64,000 nucleotides of DNA, from assembly GCF_051622035.1 (NCBI RefSeq), contig NC_135359.1, forward strand, positions 26,508,001 to 26,572,000, written 5' to 3'. The notes below the pieces were generated by a model, which saw nothing but the letters and a program-made list of their open reading frames with translations, did not search any database and had not been told where the DNA came from. Each line of letters starts with the position of its first letter. Position 1 is the first letter of the stretch. The translations under genes were made by a program, and so were the position numbers. This document shows positions 37,828 through 48,518 of this stretch, in pieces. This DNA comes from Arctopsyche grandis. Its lineage: Eukaryota; Arthropoda; Insecta; Trichoptera; Hydropsychidae.

Positions 37828-38577
37828 TTTCGATCAAAAACATCGACAACACCAAGTACAACAGTAGCAGTAAGCAAAAGTACAATCGAGGATGTAAGTT
37901 ATGAAAACGAATTGGACGAAAGCGACGATATTAATCCTTCAAAACGTCCTTTAATTCGAACCCAAAAAAATAGTGAGTCAACACCAGCATCGTATTTGGA
38001 CAAATGGACAGAAGTATCGATCGAAACGACCGAAAGAACTTCAACAACAACTTTAGATTTAACGACAAAAAAATTGCCCAAGTATGAGTATAAGAAAATA
38101 TTTAACGCATCTCGTTATAACTCTCAAAAGAAAGAACCAATAGTCAATACAATAGATAATATTGTGACGTCGACAGAGGCTGTGAATAGTGTTCCACATT
38201 CTACTTACAGAAGGAATACGTTCAAATTAAAAACAACGACTGAAAAAGTGCAAATAGATGATAGTATTAATAATTTCAAATCTCTCGAAACAGCGTTAAA
38301 AAATGAAAACAAATTCAATTATAGAAAAAACACTGGAAACAGAACAAGTTCCTTTAGATCACGAAATAAGTATACAACTCCCAGTCCCAAGAGAAACCAA
38401 GTAACGATAAAACCTTTAAGATTAAAAAGTTTCACCACGAGATACACCCCAAAGGGAATTCAAAGAAAGAGTGATGAAAACAGTGGAAATTTATTAAGCA
38501 GAAATGAAAATGAAGAGCTTATTTCACATAAAGATACTGTATTATCCAATAGTAAGAACACATCACCTGCTGGTTCT
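37828..38577 (+). CDS. Main gene, exon 4: Thr/Ser/Lys-rich segment
   Basis: Residues 510-759. The acceptor is TTTTCAG|TTT and the donor TCT|GTAAGT, phase 0; 750 bases. It contains TTPSTTVAVSKSTIED, an acidic ELDESDDINP patch, a DKWTEVSIETTERTSTTTLD stretch with one of the few Trp residues, and a basic RTSSFRSRNKYTTPSPKR stretch. No cysteine and no recognised domain. The alternation of acidic and basic disordered blocks continues from exon 2. Confidence 0.9.
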
Positions 38578-39339
38578 GTAAGTATGATTTTATATAATTA
38601 TAATTAATAATTATAACCGTATTGAGATTGTATGACATAGTTATGTGTTTTATCGATTAAAACGAAACAAGTCTTTTTACATATGTCTATATAAAAAAAA
38701 ACAGTTTGTACAAATAATTAAAATAGTTACAGGACTATGTGTAAAATATGTATAAATATAAAAAAGATTGACAATTTAAGAAAACTACTACTTCTATACG
38801 TTTTTTCTTTTATTGTATTAATAAAACATTACAAATTGTAAATATGACGTTAAAAAACACTTAAACATAACATTGTTTAAAAGTTATATAAATGATACAT
38901 AGATGGCTACAGAAATTAATTAAAATAATATGATGGATTAATATACATATAAACATGCTCATACATTCTTACACATAGTATTTTCACATATTTTTTTTTA
39001 TTTAAAAGGATAATCTTCTTTCAAAAAGATATCTACATATGTAGTTTGAACGGTGAGATTAAAAAATAAAATTGCATTAATGCATATGTATAGAAACAAA
39101 TGTGTTAATGTAAGAATATTGACTATTTTGTAAATATATACAAAACATGTGTTCAATGTTTATGTGTGCGAGTTTGCAATCATTTCTATGTATAAATGTG
39201 ATTCTTCTTTCTATACATAAAGCTTTTTTTCTCATAATCTCATTGCTATCTTATGTACAATATAATTGCAACATAGGCAAGGGCTTTAATAAGTGTATAT
39301 TGAAATTGACGTGTGTTATATTTTAATTCCCTAATTTAG

Positions 39340-39453
39340 TCCCCTATAAATACTGGGAAACGAGGTCATAGGTTTAGTTCTCGTTATAAAGCTCCACTGT
39401 TACGAGCCCCGCCAGCTTACCAAGCAACAGTCCCGTCAGTCACTTCAACAATG
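39340..39453 (+). CDS. Main gene, exon 5: last exon shared by both predicted isoforms
   Basis: Residues 760-797 (SPINTGKRGHRFSSRYKAPL, then LRAPPAYQATVPSVTSTM). The acceptor is CTAATTTAG|TCC and the donor ATG|GTATGT, phase 0; 114 bases. Codon use is less AT-biased than in exons 2-4. From here transcripts can join either the terminal exon at 39814 or the large exon at 40830; both keep the frame. Confidence 0.85.
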
Positions 39454-39655
39454 GTATGTCTAAATATGTATATTTTCCTCCTATTTTTAAGTGTATAATC
39501 CAATTCATTTAAATAGTAAATTGAAATTCGTAAGTCAGTATTTGGCCGACCTTTCAAACGCTCCCCAATATTCAGATAGTGTTCATCCAAATAACCACTA
39601 TACTAAAATGTAACCTTTAATTTGGATGTATCAAACCAATGTACTCCTTGGTCCT

Positions 39656-39804
39656 GGGAACAAAAAACAAATCAATTTTCATTTCGAAATCTATGGGTTT
39701 AACAATTGAAATTATCCTACTAAAATTTACCCATACCCCAAGGTAGTTAAGCAGAGTTGTTTGCTTTGAATTTTAAACAAAATTGATTTGTTTTTGATTC
39801 TCCC
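39656..39804. promoter_or_regulatory. Intronic inverted repeat covering the polypyrimidine tract of the alternative last exon
   Basis: GGGAACAAAAAACAAATCAA...TTT at 39656-39679 can pair with AAAATTGATTTGTTTTTGAT...TCCC at 39779-39804. Seventeen bases are perfectly complementary and the outer GGGA/TCCC also pairs. The right arm includes the T-rich tract just 7 bp before the CAG acceptor at 39811-39813, so folding of the pre-mRNA could hide that acceptor. The complementarity is seen in the sequence. The splicing role is inferred. Confidence 0.5.
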
Positions 39805-39813
39805 TTCGGACAG

Positions 39814-39972
39814 GCTTGGCTGAAGTTCTTCGTAACGGACTTTCCAATCATGGACACTCTAACGGAGCCAGTATGGTTTGTAGCAGCTGACGGTCGCTTG
39901 CAGGGAAAATCTCATCAACAAATCATTCGTGCCATCACTCATCCAACAACAATCAAAGAAAATTATCATTAA
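39814..39972 (+). CDS. Main gene, alternative terminal exon (short isoform)
   Basis: The acceptor TTCGGACAG|GCT (39813/39814) is phase 0 and compatible with exon 5. The frame gives 52 residues, AWLKFFVTDFPIMDTLTEPV, then WFVAADGRLQGKSHQQII and RAITHPTTIKENYH, and a TAA at 39970-39972. AATAAA follows at 40078. The product differs sharply from the rest of the protein: hydrophobic and compact-looking, with two Trp, and codons rich in G and C (CTG, TTC, GAC, ACG). It replaces everything after residue 797, giving a predicted short isoform of about 849 aa. A donor-like CCA|GTATGG would instead allow a 57-nt cassette exon in frame. I do not recognise the peptide. RNA evidence would settle whether it is used. 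Confidence 0.55.
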   Translation, partial: AWLKFFVTDFPIMDTLTEPVWFVAADGRLQGKSHQQIIRAITHPTTIKENYH

Positions 39973-40077
39973 TTTTAAAATCTAATTTAAGACATCTGTA
40001 TTCACATATTTTAAAAATAGCACTTACATATTTTTACTACATTATGCAAATATATACATAGGTATGGTGAATTTTTT
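39973..40077 (+). other. 3' UTR of the short isoform (predicted)
   Basis: AT-rich sequence between the TAA and the AATAAA at 40078. The remaining DNA up to 40829 is intron for the long isoform, with no further exon recognised. Confidence 0.45.
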
Positions 40078-40083
40078 AATAAA
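40078..40083 (+). terminator. Polyadenylation signal AATAAA of the alternative last exon
   Basis: Canonical hexamer 106 bases after the alternative stop codon, within a T-rich context (TTTTTTAATAAAATTTATT). Confidence 0.5.
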
Positions 40084-40829
40084 ATTTATTCTCATTCAAG
40101 TATGCATTGATAAATTATAATATTATACATACTAATTCATTATTAATTATAAGTAAAATTAATTTTTATTCATTAGTTTAAATACAGTTCTGCTTTCATT
40201 CCACGATCTGAATTTGCTGAATTCATGCATATTATATATAATATATTTTAAATACGACAAATATAAATATTTACAAATCCCCTTCCATAAGAATCAATTC
40301 AATACAAAATACACACAATTTGAAAATTAAAATCAACATAAATGTTTACATGGTTTGGTTAAAAACACTGAGTATGGGAATTCATAACGTAAAATTAACT
40401 CTAAAAAGACAACATGTATTTAGTTTATTTAAGGTTTGACAATTATAATATTATATTTGTGTTGTGTGTATGTATGATTAAAGATTTAATCATTTTCTTA
40501 GCCACGCTATAGTGTAACTTATAAATAGGTATTTGCAACACAATTTTCTGCTACCATTATAAATACTTCAAACCTTATATACCAAGAAATCATTTCAACA
40601 TGATTTTTTACTAAGACTATTAGTTTAATTAGTTGAAAAAATCCTTTTAAATGATACTTATTATTTTCTTCTTTCTTTGAAAGAGGTTAAGGTTAGAATT
40701 TTTCCTTTCATTATGTAGCACATACTCATTATGATAAATTATAAAGTTGAGTATATCTTCAACTATTATATCTATTATCACTCTATTTCTGAATCACTTG
40801 TAAAAGCACGAGCTCATTTCTTATTGCAG

Positions 40830-43313
40830 GACATAGGTGAAGAAAGTATATATCCTGATTTTGAAGTTATATCCTTCAGTCAGCCCCGAAGTACTCCGGC
40901 ATCTGACAGTTTGAAAACTGCAGAAACTGTTATGATGGCTTCAAGACTTATTAACGTGGAAACTTCCAATCACTCTCCATCCGTCACTGTTTCAATATTT
41001 GATGCTTTAGCCGAAATTTTAACTTCCACTCGAAAACCCGTGCCTAGTGTTTCAACAACAACAACGACAACAACAACAACAACAACTTCCAAACCTCTCG
41101 ATTTAGTGTTGAATATACCAACGAAAAATAACATAGGAGTGAGTACAACAGAAACATATAGTAGTAGTACAAACGATTTTTCTGAAAAGGAATACTCTTC
41201 AGAGATATCTTTAAATGTACAGTCTGAGAGCCAAATGTCTCAAGTAACCACTACTACTAAACTTGTACAGGCATCCACAATCCAGGATGTCACAACAATA
41301 TCAACTATGAGCACATCAGAAATGTCAAGTACTACTTCTCTTCCATTAGAAACAAATGCACCATTGCCTCTATCCACGCCTACTCCAAAAACTCTTGATT
41401 ATCATGCACAATCTACTATAGAAACACCCACTGAAACTCAAGTTTCTACAACCACAAATTCACCATCCACTATAGAAACATTAACTGAAGCTCATATTTC
41501 TACAACCACAAACTCACCATCCACTATAGAAACCTTAACTGAAGCTCATACTTCTACAACCACAAACTCGCCATCCACTATAGAGGCACTAACTGAAACT
41601 TATGCCTCTAGAACCACAAATTCACCATCCACTATAGAAACACTCACTGAAGCTCAAGTTTCAACAACCACAAATTCAGCATATACCTCAAACCAACTCT
41701 CTCAAAGAAAACCATTTGCAACATTAGTGTTGTATTCCACAACCTCTGCTCCACCAACACTTAATGAAATTATATACAGCGTCACACCACACTATCATCA
41801 AACTGAACCCAATACATTTAGTACTACTGAAGTTATTACCGATGATATCACTTCAGAAATTTCACTTCAGAACTATTATGAAAATACAGATAATGAAATA
41901 ATCGAAACTGCAACAAACATTGAAGAAAATGAGTTTGTTAAAACTTCAACTTATGAATCCTATAATATTGGGGTCACTAATATAATTGAAAGTACGCCAG
42001 AAACATTAATAACAAGCACAACATCTAATTCGTTATTATCAACAACAGATACTATTGTTGACTATTCATCCACTGAAAAATCTTCTATTGCTAATTATGA
42101 TATTCAAAGTGACATTAATAATATTATCAAAACATTAACAGCAACACCACCAACTCTTGAATCACAGTCACTATCTACTGAACCAGCATCTTTAATATAT
42201 ACTGACCAACTAACAAAGGAAATTGAACTAATTTCATCCAAAATCCATGATATCCTAAACTCGTCTGCTAAATTACCGGGCTTAACACGCAAAGCAAAAT
42301 TATTGCAAGATATAGAAAAGATTATATTGGATAATGACATTGAATCCCTCCAAAAGGTAATGGTTTCTGGTACAGTAGTATTAGACCGACCACTTCTAAC
42401 AACTGACAATACTAACATCACCGATATTAACATCGGCAAAATGTCGAACTCCACATTCATTAACACAATGACAAACACTGGCCAACAGTTGGAATTTAAC
42501 AATTCAGCACTTGATGAAACTAACATTTCAAATAACCTCGATGAGAAAACAAAAATTGATGGCTATTCAAGTATTGACACTTCAACGGCTTCAACTCTTT
42601 CAATTTTAAATGACAACTTACAAATATTAACATCGACTTCTAAGGTTGCTTTGAATAATTCTACATCTAAAGTTGAAGTTTCACAAACGACAATTTCTCC
42701 TGATGTGGCATCATCACTCTCACAACCGATCAATTCCAATAATACTACTCCAAGTACTTTTAATAAAGTATTACAAACATCTCCCAACTACCAATGGATC
42801 CCACCCTTCCCTACAGCCTGGCGTAATAGGCCAGATAATGCACAGCCAAAAGAAAATCTTGCAAATGGTATAGCTAATGCACCTTTTGGAACACAAAGTT
42901 CAACCACATATCGACCAAAGAAGGATTATTTTGTGTATGGAGTCCTCCCGAATAACACAGTGGTACGTAAAAATCCTAACGATAACCAATTGGAGATTTT
43001 AACAGAAGCCAGTCCATTCATAATCTTTGGATTGCTACCGAATAACACCATAATAAGAAAATTTCCGAATGGGACATATGTGCCGACTGTGACTCAACGA
43101 ATTGACGTTCTACCAATTGATCCGAGAAGCTTGAGAAATCCACAAAGTCCCGTGTATAGCAATCCTGATTCAATAAAACCAATTAATAACGATAATGTAG
43201 TGTCTACTAATGAAATAACTCGAAATATCACAAATCGGAATCCAGAAAATCTCCAAATCACCGACCAAAGTAATTCAACGACGTCTGCTCCTGTACATAA
43301 CAATCAAATAACG
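40830..43313 (+). CDS. Main gene, exon 6: large mucin-like Thr/Ser exon with repeats
   Basis: Residues 798-1625, the largest exon (2,484 bases). The acceptor is TTATTGCAG|GAC and the donor ACG|GTATAA, phase 0. It opens with acidic DIGEESIYPDFEVISF. It then has a Thr run of about 11, the 18-residue tandem repeat STTTNSPSTIETLTEA at about residues 990-1082, and long Ser/Thr/Asn/Ile stretches. Near the end are YQWIPPFPTAWRNRP and two copies of a motif: YGVLPNNTVVRKNPN and FGLLPNNTIIRKFPNG. The duplicated LPNNT-[IV][IV]-RK-x-PN module is the most ordered-looking part and contains an N-glycosylation sequon. Thr/Ser density implies heavy O-glycosylation. No cysteine. The frame is open to 40731 upstream, but the acceptor and the AT-rich upstream codons argue that coding begins at 40830. 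Confidence 0.9.
41415..41684 (+). repeat. In-frame 54-bp tandem repeat, five copies
   Basis: Units begin ACTATAGAAACA and end ACCACAAATTCACCATCC; each encodes 18 residues of the type TIETLTEA-x-x-STTTNSPS. Copies 2 and 3 are nearly identical and copies 4 and 5 more diverged. The unit length keeps the reading frame, so copy number can vary between individuals without disrupting the protein. Confidence 0.9.
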
Positions 43314-43779
43314 GTATAAGCGTCTTTTTAAGCATGTTTTGTGCATTATTTGTGATTGCTTGTAGTATAGTAGTTGTGATGGTGGTTGTGGATTTTACAT
43401 GAGGTGTTTACTAATTTAATTTACACTAAATTGTATTGTTTATAAAACACATTTCAAAAGTACTTACATTTTACATACACATTTCATATATGAATTTGAA
43501 ATGATAATTTGGTTGTGTGACATAATAATTACGAACTGCTCCAGTAATATAATATATATTTATTGTTATTGGCAATGATGGAAAATTCGATGACAAAATC
43601 CTACAAAAAGGACTGATGTGTATCTACATATTCATATATTTGAAATATTATGTATATATTATTACTAATAATACTAAAAGAAATTTAAATTTAAAAGTTA
43701 TTTAACAATTAGGTAACTTGTATTAAAAAATTGTGAAAATTTATAAAGATAATATTTTAAATGTGATTGAAATTTTCAG

Positions 43780-44007
43780 CGTCCAGATAAAATAAATTCA
43801 AATGAGAATATCGTACAAAATAACAGAGAACGTTCGCCAGTAACTGAATCAAACGTTGCTAATCTCTTAACGACAGCAAAATTACCTGCTATTAAAGATA
43901 TTTTATTGACAAGTATTGCTGCAGCGGCTAAACAAGAAAATCTTCATATTAGTTCTAGTACAACATCGACTACTCCTCAATATCTTACTTTGGATATTGA
44001 TCCAGAT
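43780..44007 (+). CDS. Main gene, exon 7
   Basis: Residues 1626-1701. The acceptor is AATTTTCAG|CGT and the donor GAT|GTATGA, phase 0; 228 bases. It includes NVANLLTTAKLPAIKDILLT followed by SIAAAAKQE, a likely amphipathic helix unlike the disordered surroundings. It then returns to Ser/Thr-rich sequence ending LTLDIDPD. Confidence 0.85.
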
Positions 44008-44080
44008 GTATGAGTGAAATTATAATAAATATTTTTTATTAATAAAAACTGTCTAGATTTATAATGACTAATTGTTTCAG

Positions 44081-45109
44081 ACAAAACAAATTCGCACAGA
44101 GAAACCAAGAGATGGTAATTCAAACGGCGCATACCGTTGGAAACCAATTTCAAATGATATATTATCCACGGAAAAAGATGGTTTGCCCAGTATATTAACA
44201 ACAGCTCGAGGATCAAACATCCAAAGGATCACCACATTGAAACCGGCAAGCTCTACTGTAACAACAGTTTATCCATCGACATCTACAGTTTTTACTACAA
44301 CCGAAAAATATATCGTCGATGTGCCAACAACTGATTTATCGAATCTGATCAGAACAGCTGAAAATCAAGTAACCACAGAAAAATATGTGCATAGTAATTA
44401 TGAAAACAACATAGAAGCGTCAACTATTGATAATAATCTATCAACATCAACAAATGATTTGAACATAAATAATGTAGAAACTTCTACAACCTACGGGTAT
44501 AATCCAATATACGATTTAAGTACTGAAAATCAATATAAGAATGTCGATACTATTGAAAATATTCAACATGAAACCGAATCATCTTTAGAAAAAGAAGTAA
44601 TTATAATTTCCACAACAAATAAACCGACAACGATTACGACGCCTAAGGAAATTTTTGAAGCTACCGCTACATCTACAAAACGGGGTACCAAAACTTATAC
44701 AGAATTGCCTGTATTTGATTTTAATTCACAACCAAGTAGGCAAGTTGTTACAACTACCACTCAGAGAAGAACAACAAGTCCGACAACAACTAGAGCACCA
44801 AAAGTTTCTACCAGTCAGCATACAACAAGAAGTACGACAACAATTAGAGAGAGACAACCGGAATCGAGAACCACTCAAAGGACAACCACAACACCAGAAG
44901 CAATCACTGAATATTATCCGACTCAAACAACTGTTCGATATAATCCAGTGACTACTACAACAAATTTACCGACTCAGAAAAGGTCTCAATCAAATACATC
45001 AAAAAGGAGTGAATTTAATAATTATGATTTAATTCAAATAAAAACGACTGTAAAACCAAAAACATCGACCTTTTCTGTTGAAGATGATATTGCGTTTTTA
45101 AATAGCTTG
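44081..45109 (+). CDS. Main gene, exon 8: Thr-rich segment
   Basis: Residues 1702-2044. The acceptor is TTGTTTCAG|ACA and the donor TTG|GTAAAT, phase 0; 1,029 bases. It begins TKQIRTEKPRDGNSNGAYRW, then a long Thr/Ser/Asn region with TTTQRRTTSPTTTRAPK-like basic threonine repeats. It ends with SVEDDIAFLNSL, the first instance of a short acidic-helical module that recurs in exon 9. No cysteine. Likely O-glycosylated. Confidence 0.9.
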
Positions 45110-45208
45110 GTAAATATCAGAATATGGATTTTATTATCATTTAATTGTATGAATAATTTTTAGGTTTTTTATATTTAAATTTTGAATACCTATGTTCTTG
45201 CTTTGCAG

Positions 45209-46180
45209 CGTCAGTTTGTTACTCCAAAAACCCAAGATAAGGAACTGTCATTGGCTAATAGAATTATAGCTTTAGCGGTAGATAGAAATTTGGCTGAAAT
45301 AAAGAAACCACCTCCTACAACTACTACCACTACTACTACTACAACCACAACTACAACTACAACTACGACGATGAAACCAACAACAGCTAGAAGTCCTAAA
45401 AATTTAAATACCGGTCCTTTAAATATCAATAACTTAAGTTCCCTATCTTTGAACAGACAGCAAGGTTCAAAAGATGTTCCATCAATAGAAGATGATTTAA
45501 TTTCTTTTCAAAATGACGCAAGGCTACTTCAAAATCTATTGAAGTTGACTGGACAAACATTGCCACCGATAAATGTACCTCAAACTACAAGTGCAAAGCC
45601 ATCTTCGTCTACATTTAAAGATTCAGAACTGAAGCTTCTTCAAAATTTACTTGCTAGTCCATCAACTAACACCAATATAGACGCAAACAATGAATTATTG
45701 AAAGAGCTATCATCATCGTTGAATTCAAATTTGATAAATAATCAAAAAATCATACCAACAACACAAAGAAGAAGAACAACACCTACTACAACTACGACTA
45801 CTACTCCAAAACCAACAACTAGGAGAACGACAACTACCCGAAAACCAATAATCACCACCCCTAAATTAACCCCTTCGATTGAAGAAGATTTAAAAAACTT
45901 CCAACAAGATGCAAAACTTCTTGAAGGGTTATTAAAAATCCAAGGTATCGGACAAACAACTGCTTCTCAGCAGTTAGATTTGAGTAGCTTAACTCAGGAT
46001 AAGCAACTGGCATATTTACTAAAGCAATCGGAAAAACCGGTGACTGTTACAAATGCTCCGATTCAAGTCAGCACAGAATATGGAAATAGTAATGAAGCTA
46101 TATTAGCAGCACTTTTAAAAGAAAGAGGAATTGGACCTGCGACACCTGAGAACAATTTGCAAGAGCAGTTGAACTTAGCA
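45209..46180 (+). CDS. Main gene, exon 9: poly-Thr and repeated SIEDDL modules
   Basis: Residues 2045-2368. The acceptor is TGCTTTGCAG|CGT and the donor GCA|GTAATT, phase 0; 972 bases. RQFVTPKTQDKELSLANRII continues the helix begun in exon 8. A run of about 18 Thr codons (about 45316-45369) follows. Two further modules appear: SIEDDLISFQNDARLLQNLL and SIEEDLKNFQQDAKLLEGLL. The consensus S-[IV]-E-[DE]-D-[LI]-x-x-F-x-x-D-A-[RK]-LL-x-x-LLK is a likely helix, separated by TTT/PTTRR linkers. The region is a beads-on-a-string arrangement of short helices in a Thr-rich chain. Confidence 0.9.
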
Positions 46181-46255
46181 GTAATTTAATAAATTTTGTC
46201 GTTAATTTTTTGTATTTATTTATGATATTCTATTAATGAAATATTTTTGGTGTAG

Positions 46256-46543
46256 GCATTATTAAATCAGGTAATTGTAACTCCGAAAGTAAAACCACGC
46301 ACTACAAGACGCCCTCCACCACCACCAACAAGACAAGCACGTCCCATATTAGATGGTTTAGCATGGTTATGGCAACAATGGCAAGAATCATCACCCGGAG
46401 CCGGTGGTGGACAACGTCCATCTCAACCGGCGGCACGACCTTCATCTTCTGGTGGTGGAGGTTTGTTCTTTGGCTCAGGACCATTCATTGGAAATGCCGA
46501 GGAAGAAGAGGAGGATAATCAACAATCGGGATCAGGAAATAGG
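46256..46543 (+). CDS. Main gene, exon 10: Pro-rich, Trp, Gly-rich and acidic blocks
   Basis: Residues 2369-2464. The acceptor is GGTGTAG|GCA and the donor AGG|GTGAGA, phase 0; 288 bases. Order of blocks: KPRTTRRPPPPPTRQARP; ILDGLAWLWQQWQESS with three Trp in 7 residues; GAGGGQRPSQPAARPSSSGG; LFFGSGPFIGN; AEEEEED. Codon use is GC-richer than in the Thr-rich exons, suggesting constraint. The Trp cluster is probably a binding or membrane-contact site (inference). Confidence 0.85.
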
Positions 46544-48312
46544 GTGAGAACTGAATGATTTTTTTTGAGTTGGCACACTAAATTTCGTATAATACTTACA
46601 TTTTGAATTTTGAACTTATATCAAAGTGAAATATATAATATAGTCAAAATCAAAATCAAGTCAAAATTCTCAAGGTGGATTTATCTCATATTTATGCAAA
46701 TAAAAATACATAGAAGTACCATAGCTTTTAACAAAATTTGAAATCATTGATTTTGAATATACAGTCAAATTTCAAAATTTTCATTTCAAGTCAACTCTAA
46801 ATTGTAACATTTCATACATTGGAAAATCGCCTCTAATGAGAAAAAATTGTATATATGTACGTATGTATAGTGATTCATCTTTTACATAACTAAGAAGCAT
46901 GATAAAATATATTGTTTTATCTTATATTTATGAAAAAGGTAGGTTTTAAAATTGTGTAAATATAATATATTTAAAACATGAATATTTATTCAATAAGTTA
47001 TCAAATGATTATTTAATGGTTGATATTTATTGGTTTCAAGTTAAATTAAGAATAAACATAAATAATATTTAAGGAAATCATCAAACATAATATTTACTTG
47101 TTCTTTAATTTCTAATATTCTACAATGAATTAACCAAATGATACGATTCCTATAATATATATGTTTACAGGAAATTCTAAATGTTATATAAATGTAATAT
47201 ATTTCAACTGTGATATAATAACCATTCATATTATGTACTGACAGACAGACGGACGGTGAATTTGCACGTTGACTTTTGCACTGCGTGCTTGAAATTCATA
47301 AATAAAACAGTTGAAACTGTTTGTTTTCAGATATAAAATTGGATCCTTTGAAAGTAAATAAGATTTTTGAATCTAAATGTCATCAGAAAACGTGATATTC
47401 AAGAATTATAAGAATTCATTTTGTATCAAAAATTATAGAATAATCATTGATAATCGATATACATTTACAAATAGAGCGATTAGAGGTCGAAAAGTGCGTA
47501 GAAAAGCATTATAGAGCAAGAATGATAGTATTTACCAGTGAAGAGTACGAAAATGAAGACAAAGTCAATTGAGTGCTGTGTATTAATGATATTTAAGGAT
47601 TTCATTCAAGTTAATTGTATTGTGAAGTATTACAAAAGTGTCACAATTTCACTTTTGTAAATATGTGTGTGTTTGTTAGTTGTACTGCAATTTTAATTTA
47701 AATAACATTATTATTATTAATTTATGAATACATCACAAGTGTAAGATCAATATTTAATGCAATTAAATTATGCTATTTAATAAACGGCATTTACTAATTT
47801 ATAAATCGATAACCTCAATTAATAGTAAAACTATTGATTCCTGCTAATTGCGGCAACAAAACTGAAGTTGGGAGTGAGAAAATCTGATCCATTTATTTAT
47901 TTTGAATTCAAATTGAATTGAAACACGTGAAATAGACATGCGATTGACTCAAAATGGTGAATTTTTCTGAATCTCCCTGCTTCTATTTTATATTTATCGC
48001 TTTAGATAACTAGGGTTGGCTCTATTTAATGCATATTATATACATACATAGATAAATGGTTAATGGTTTTTAAATTATTGTATATTTTTTTATGTTTCAC
48101 AAGAAGGTAAGTTAATTTCATATTAAAAAGTATTCATTCGAATAAAAAAATCTCATAATTGGCGATTTTTCTGACAATACATAAAAAATTAAATTAAAAT
48201 CATTCACAAAATATTTAATTTGGAATATAATAAAAACACCACTTTTTCTTATAAAATAAATTATTCTTAAATTTGATTAATGTGGTTCTTTTTACTTTCA
48301 AATAAATTTTAG
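46544..48312 (+). other. Intron 10 of the main gene
   Basis: 1,769 bp of AT-rich sequence with donor GTGAGA and acceptor AAATTTTAG. No coding exon or transposon end was recognised. ACAGACAGACGGACGG near 47240 is a short simple repeat. Confidence 0.6.
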
Positions 48313-48429
48313 GTACCTCTGCCACCACCTCAAGAAGAATCAGAAGGTGGAGGAGGCAGAGGACAATTGGTAACGGCTGCTATCAACGTCACGCGAGCAT
48401 TTTCACAGTTCCTAGGAGCAGCAATTCAG
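48313..48429 (+). CDS. Main gene, exon 11
   Basis: Residues 2465-2503 (VPLPPPQEESEGGGGRGQ, then LVTAAINVTRAFSQFLGAAIQ). The acceptor is ATTTTAG|GTA and the donor CAG|GTTATA, phase 0; 117 bases. A Pro/Glu/Gly linker leads into an amphipathic helix with a glycosylation sequon (NVT). Confidence 0.85.
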
Positions 48430-48518
48430 GTTATATATATTTTTTTCTGTTTTATAAATATGTGTGTGTGTATATAAATATTATAAATTATTAATAAAAC
48501 AAACATTTAAAATTATAG

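Noticed and set aside
40731..40829. Start of a separate gene at the ATG at 40731
   Set aside because: The 33 upstream codons are AT-rich and Tyr/Ile-rich like intron sequence, and a good acceptor at 40829 is in phase with exon 5.
41041..41090. Simple (ACA)n tract as a non-coding microsatellite
   Set aside because: It lies in the reading frame of exon 6 as poly-Thr, with non-repeating codon variants, so it is coding low complexity.
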